DNA of 43,316 nt from Crenarchaeota archaeon 13_1_40CM_3_52_17. Lineage in GTDB: Archaea > Thermoproteota > Bathyarchaeia > 40CM-2-53-6. The stretch is taken from contig MNGN01000002.1 of the NCBI GenBank assembly GCA_001918745.1, forward strand, positions 1 to 43,316, read 5' to 3'. Below are positions 40,121 to 43,316 of this stretch, piece by piece. The stretch's first letter is position 1. The number at the start of each line of letters is the position of its first letter. Below the pieces are notes generated by a model. The model saw only the letters and a list, made by a program, of their open reading frames with translations. It made no database searches and had not been told where the DNA came from. A program made the position numbers and the translations under genes.

Positions 40121-40954
40121 TTACAGGAGATTGTCGGAGAAGAAGCCTAGAACAAGCTTCTCCACCTCGTCAGGCGCGTCCTCCGGGACGAAGTGCCCTG
40201 CTTTGACCTGGGTCAACTTTGCATTTGGAATCATATTGGTCACTCTCTCAGCGTAGGTCGGAGCCGTTTTTCCCGTTCCCCAGATCACGAGTGTTGGAAT
40301 TTTCAGTCGTGGAAGACCTTGCTCGATTTCTTTCATCGGTTTGAAGCTCGGGTGCGTGGGCGAGTCCGGAAACATTCTGGGAAATGCTTGGTAGGCTTTC
40401 TTCGCTTCGTCGTCCGGGAAAGGTGCCCAGTACGCTTCCATAACACTCTCCGGGATATTCTCAGGATGGACTGATGATTCCTTGATAATCGCCGGAGTGA
40501 TCTTTGCGGCCACTTGAGGTGGAAGACGATAGTCTGATGTGAGAAAGGTGTTCATGATAACTAGACCCGAAACGTTTTGGGGGTGTCGTATCACGTACTG
40601 CATTGCCAGGGGTCCTCCCCAATCGTGCAGAATCAGAATTAGGTTCCTAAGCCCTAGGGATTCGATATAGCTGGAAACTATCCTGGCGTGGTGTGGAAAG
40701 TCATGGAGGTTCGGGTCTGGTTTGTCCGATTTTCCGAAACCCATTAGGTCGAACGCTAGAGCGCGGTGACCGGAGCCGGTGATGGCTGGGACGAGACGCC
40801 TCCACATGTAAGACCAAGCTGGGTTGCCGTGAACCATCACAACTGGACGGGTGCCGGAGCCCTCGTCTACATAATGGATTGCCAGCCCGTCTAGGTGAAC
40901 CCATCTCTCCGCGAACGGCCATCCGTCGAAGTATGGCCAGCCTTGTCGGATCAT
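40121..40954 (-). CDS. Alpha/beta hydrolase, haloalkane dehalogenase-like
   Basis: A 277-residue hydrolase. HGNPAWSYMWRRLVPAI (~42-58) forms the oxyanion loop with the HGNP-W pair used by dehalogenases. The nucleophile elbow LILHDWGGPLAMQYV (~108-122) has Asp, as in haloalkane dehalogenases and epoxide hydrolases. LVIWGTGKTAP and VKAGHFVPEDAPDEV (catalytic His) follow. The initial WPYFDGWPFAERWVHLDGLAIHYVDEG is typical of the DhmA-like group. Real substrate unknown. It follows a divergent 240-base gap from the LsrF-like gene and precedes the hpd operon by 85 bases. Confidence 0.85.
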   Translation of the reverse strand: MIRQGWPYFDGWPFAERWVHLDGLAIHYVDEGSGTRPVVMVHGNPAWSYMWRRLVPAITGSGHRALAFDLMGFGKSDKPDPNLHDFPHHARIVSSYIESLGLRNLILILHDWGGPLAMQYVIRHPQNVSGLVIMNTFLTSDYRLPPQVAAKITPAIIKESSVHPENIPESVMEAYWAPFPDDEAKKAYQAFPRMFPDSPTHPSFKPMKEIEQGLPRLKIPTLVIWGTGKTAPTYAERVTNMIPNAKLTQVKAGHFVPEDAPDEVEKLVLGFFSDNLL

Positions 40955-41178
40955 CTACAAGCCTCTCGAAAACAGCCTGTTCGGTGACGAGATGCGCCAC
41001 CCTGTTGTGATATAGGGGTTTAGTAGCCTCAGGCTCTTCATTCAGGTATCTGGTACTTGACTCAGGCAATACCGATTCAGTGACCTTTTCGCGATTCGAT
41101 GCAATTCCTGCTTTTGTGTGGATTGGTTGTTCTGTCCGGGCGGGAGAAACCGTATATTCCGTTGCCACCATAACACCG

Positions 41179-41195
41179 TTTGAGCTGAGCTCAAA
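41179..41195. promoter_or_regulatory. Perfect palindrome overlapping the LsrF-like start codon
   Basis: TTTGAGC-TGA-GCTCAAA is a perfect 7-bp inverted repeat whose last A is the A of the ATG at 41195. A protein bound here would block initiation on a leaderless mRNA. A second ATG (41207) preceded by GGGGG would lie beyond it. Confidence 0.4.
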
Positions 41196-42022
41196 TGGAC
41201 TGGGGGATGAAAAACCGGCTTTCAAGAATAATCAAGCCTGAGACCGGTCGAACAGTAATGCTTGCAGTAGACCATGGCTACTTCATGGGTCCCACGCACA
41301 AGCTGGAGGAGCCGCGGAAAACGATCGAGCCCCTTCTATCCTATTCTGACGCCATAATGTGCACTCGTGGCGTGCTGAGGACTTCTGTTAATCCAGGGTC
41401 CAATGTGCCGATTGTTCTCCGAGTTTCAGGTGGAGCCAGCATCATTGGAGAGTCGCTGACTAACGAGGCGATTACAACATCGATCCATGACGCCGTCAGG
41501 TTGAATGTGGCGGCGATGGCTCTTTCGATCTTTGTCGGGTCTGCGCACGAGCATCAGACCCTGACCAATCTCGGCAAGCTCGTGAACGAGGGGGAGGAAC
41601 ACGGTATTCCAGTTCTCGCCGTGACAGCGGTTGGGAAGGAGTTGGAGAGGCGTGATGCGCGCTATCTTGGTTTGGCTTGCAGGGTCGCGGCGGAGATTGG
41701 AGCCCATTTTGTCAAGACATACTACTGCGAGGATTTCGGAAAAGTCGTGAGAGGCTGTCCAGTGCCGTTGGTTGTAGCGGGAGGGCCCAAACTTGAGACA
41801 GAACTGGACGCGTTTCAGCTCGCGCATAACGCGATCGAGGAGGGAGCTGTAGGCGTGGACATGGGCCGGAACATCTGGCAATCAGAGCACCCAGTACCGA
41901 TGATAAAGGCAGTTCGAGAGATAGTTCACGGAGGCGTGACTGTGAGGGAAGCCCAGGAAGTCTACAACCGGTCAAAGAATACTAAGGAACAAGTACTCCT
42001 TAGACCGTCAGCGGCACGCTAA
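41195..42022 (+). CDS. LsrF-like class I aldolase/thiolase (DeoC/LacD/FbaB family)
   Basis: A 275-residue TIM-barrel enzyme. Its N-terminus DWGMKNRLSRIIKPETGRTV and VDHGYFMGPTHKLEE closely follow E. coli LsrF, which transfers acetyl from phosphorylated AI-2 breakdown product to CoA. MCTRGVLRTSVNP, VLRVSGGASI, AMALSIFVGSAHEHQTL, VKTYYCEDFGKVVRGCPVP (Schiff-base Lys), VDMGRNIWQSEHPVPMIKAV all match. None of the other lsr genes (kinase, transporter, regulator) is nearby, and related archaeal proteins serve as fructose-bisphosphate or aminoshikimate-pathway aldolases. The likely job is an aldol/thiolase step in central or aromatic metabolism. AlaX follows by 21 bases. Confidence 0.85.
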   Translation: MDWGMKNRLSRIIKPETGRTVMLAVDHGYFMGPTHKLEEPRKTIEPLLSYSDAIMCTRGVLRTSVNPGSNVPIVLRVSGGASIIGESLTNEAITTSIHDAVRLNVAAMALSIFVGSAHEHQTLTNLGKLVNEGEEHGIPVLAVTAVGKELERRDARYLGLACRVAAEIGAHFVKTYYCEDFGKVVRGCPVPLVVAGGPKLETELDAFQLAHNAIEEGAVGVDMGRNIWQSEHPVPMIKAVREIVHGGVTVREAQEVYNRSKNTKEQVLLRPSAAR

Positions 42023-42043
42023 TCGTGTTGGAAGAGATTTTCG

Positions 42044-42772
42044 ATGACGAGGAAGCTGTACTGGGAAGAACCCTACTCCAAGGAATTTGCTGCTAAGGTA
42101 GTTTCTGTCGAACGGCAAGTGGTTGTTCTGGACAAGACTCTGTTCTATCCTCGCGGTGGCGGTGTCGCTTGTGATACCGGAACTCTAAACACGTCAAGAG
42201 TCCAAGAGACGACAAAAACTGACGACAAGATACTTCATGCATTAGAATCTCCTGCATCTTTGAAGGCTGGAGAGAAAGTGACCGGAAAAGTCGATTGGGA
42301 GAGGAGACATAGACTCATGAAGATGCACACTGCAGGCCACCTTCTCAGCTCGCTATTCTATTCGAGGGCCAACTGTCGAATAACGGGGAACCAGATCGAT
42401 GTCGACCGGTCCAGGATGGACTTCAATCTAGAATCGTTCGATCGAACTCAGATCGAAGGGTACGTGGCAGAAGCGAACGAGCTGATAAGAAAAGACGCGC
42501 CGGTCAAGACCTACTTTCTAGGCCGGGAGGAAGCCCTCAGGCTCCCGGATATGGTGAAGCTTGCCCAAGCCTCACCGCCAGCAGAGGCCCAGCTTAGGAT
42601 TGTAGAGATCGAAGGCGTTGACCGTCAGGCCGATGGAGGACTACACGTGTCCCATCTCAAAGAAATTGGACAAATCCAGCTACTCAAGTTAGAGAACAAG
42701 GGTAAGACGAACAGACGGTTATACTATGACCTAGTTGGAATCGGCATTACCCGTTCTCCCGATTTGACTTAG
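42044..42772 (+). CDS. alaX: Alanyl-tRNA editing protein AlaX (trans-editing)
   Basis: It hydrolyses Ser or Gly mis-charged on tRNA-Ala. The 242-residue protein has an N-terminal beta-barrel part (LYWEEPYSKEFAAKVVSVE ... DKTLFYPRGGGVACDTGTL) and the editing core with MHTAGHLLSSLFY (HxxxH zinc pair, ~87-99). It has the AlaX-M length. In the second zinc motif the usual CxGTHV reads DGGLHVSHLKEIG (~195-207): Cys is replaced by Asp, the His is kept. A variant of this type could still bind zinc weakly. ATG 42044, 21 bases after the aldolase gene. Confidence 0.88.
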   Translation: MTRKLYWEEPYSKEFAAKVVSVERQVVVLDKTLFYPRGGGVACDTGTLNTSRVQETTKTDDKILHALESPASLKAGEKVTGKVDWERRHRLMKMHTAGHLLSSLFYSRANCRITGNQIDVDRSRMDFNLESFDRTQIEGYVAEANELIRKDAPVKTYFLGREEALRLPDMVKLAQASPPAEAQLRIVEIEGVDRQADGGLHVSHLKEIGQIQLLKLENKGKTNRRLYYDLVGIGITRSPDLT

Positions 42773-42889
42773 GTTAACCTCTCAATCGTCCCCGTTGCCA
42801 GACACACGTCGAATTGGACGATGAATTAGCCGGTTAACAGAGAGTCCTGTCACTGAGAATAGAAAGAAAACGGGGAGGTTTCTCGTGGT

Positions 42890-43316
42890 CTAGGGCGTCG
42901 TCACCGGGACGAGGGCAGGGGATAGGGTCGACTTTCGTCGGTTCCGAGAAATAGCCCACAACGCCCCACTGGCGAGAACGGCGATTCCCGCGCCGGAGAG
43001 GAAGTAGATCATTGTCATGTTGAAGGGGAGGTTACCCGCGGGCAATGCTGAATTCGAACCGTTTCCTCCAGAGTTTGTGGATCCTGTTGAGGTGGAGCTC
43101 TGTGTGGGTTGAAGGGGCATCCGTTTTGATAGGTCGAGATTGGTGTTGGAGAGGCGTAGCGTGAACGTCAGCTTCGATGACACGGTGCGGACTATTGAGA
43201 CGGGAGTTGTGACAATGATGCCGTTGTTGTAATATCCGTTGTTCGAGCCGTAGACTGTTGATCCCGTTGGATAATCGGTGGTGGTTTGCGTTAGCGAAGA
43301 AATTGTCGATGAGAAA
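42890..43316 (-). CDS. C-terminal end of a membrane-anchored surface protein (partial)
   Basis: The minus frame is open to the window edge, so the gene starts outside. The visible 142 residues begin with a Thr/Ser/Tyr/Gly-rich extracellular segment (TDYPTGSTVYGSNNGYYNNG) and a beta-type stretch (KLTFTLRLSNTNLDLSKRM). A Ser/Thr/Gly/Asn linker, a single membrane helix (MIYFLSGAGIAVLASGALWA) and a short basic tail (RNRRKS) follow. This is the usual end of archaeal exported proteins anchored in the membrane. The function of the missing N-terminal part is unknown. Confidence 0.75.
   Translation of the reverse strand, partial: FSSTISSLTQTTTDYPTGSTVYGSNNGYYNNGIIVTTPVSIVRTVSSKLTFTLRLSNTNLDLSKRMPLQPTQSSTSTGSTNSGGNGSNSALPAGNLPFNMTMIYFLSGAGIAVLASGALWAISRNRRKSTLSPALVPVTTP

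Noticed and set aside
40701-41225. 174-codon minus-strand frame across the alpha/beta hydrolase 5' end
   Set aside because: Its second half is the hydrolase gene read in the wrong frame, and its first half covers the divergent promoter.
1-43316. CRISPR array, rRNA, intact tRNA, replication origin
   Set aside because: No regularly spaced repeats, rRNA-like conserved segments, complete cloverleaf or origin-type repeat cluster was seen by eye.

Overview
The window looks like chromosomal DNA of an uncultured, probably aerobic and heterotrophic archaeon. Archaeal signs are a GTP-dependent dephospho-CoA kinase (DUF359), a split DUF1616-type membrane/secreted pair, an SSV-like tyrosine recombinase relic, many TTG/GTG starts, and short or absent leaders with AT-rich TATA-like boxes. 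Two O2-dependent enzymes (4-hydroxyphenylpyruvate dioxygenase and homogentisate dioxygenase) argue for aerobic growth. A Thermoproteota lineage (Nitrososphaeria or Bathyarchaeia-like) is my guess from general resemblance only. No rRNA, tRNA or CRISPR array was found.

Layout. 1-4.9 kb is a gene-decay zone: frameshifted membrane genes, a zinc-ribbon relic, an orphan RHS C-terminus, an M48-protease-like protein without zinc ligands, and a tyrosine recombinase relic whose catalytic Tyr is Cys. It is bounded by two copies of an 81-bp repeat (265-345, 4752-4832). 5.3-8.4 kb holds the glyoxylate shunt genes aceA-aceB. 8.4-9.4 kb is gene-free and repeat-rich. 9.4-11.5 kb carries a HAD hydrolase, a PHP phosphoesterase and a HIT-like protein. 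11.7-21.8 kb is a cell-surface glycan region: a GT-C-like membrane protein, a split DUF1616 locus, and a six-gene minus-strand operon (aminotransferase, dehydrogenase, acetyltransferase, GT2, polysaccharide deacetylase, membrane GT2). The first three fit synthesis of a 2,3-diacetamido uronic acid nucleotide sugar. 21.9-25.4 kb is a divergent, translationally coupled four-gene operon (unknown protein, NTP_transf_5-like nucleotidyltransferase, dTMP-kinase-like kinase, alkaline-phosphatase-superfamily phosphodiesterase) sharing a symmetric promoter region with the sugar operon. 25.5-34.6 kb mixes metabolism: a bacterial-type GAPDH with an apparent CTG start, a zinc-finger protein, dephospho-CoA kinase, a LigB-type dioxygenase fold, an MFS transporter, a PPC-domain protein, LarA, an aldo/keto reductase and a DUF309 protein. 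34.7-40.0 kb is a minus-strand operon for aromatic amino acid breakdown (HPPD, FAH, homogentisate dioxygenase, Fe-ADH, proline dehydrogenase). The right end has an alpha/beta hydrolase, an LsrF-like aldolase, AlaX and the 3' end of a surface protein.

How they fit. Tyrosine and proline breakdown yields acetoacetate, fumarate and glutamate. Acetyl units can then be assimilated by isocitrate lyase and malate synthase, which supports growth on peptides or aromatic acids. The central region builds and probably attaches a surface glycan. Two unrelated dispersed repeat families (the 81-bp one and a roughly 210-bp one at 9077-9292 and 32355-32560) lie in the gene-poor stretches and are the least explained structure here. 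The most system-like candidate is the coupled operon at 21.9-25.4 kb.
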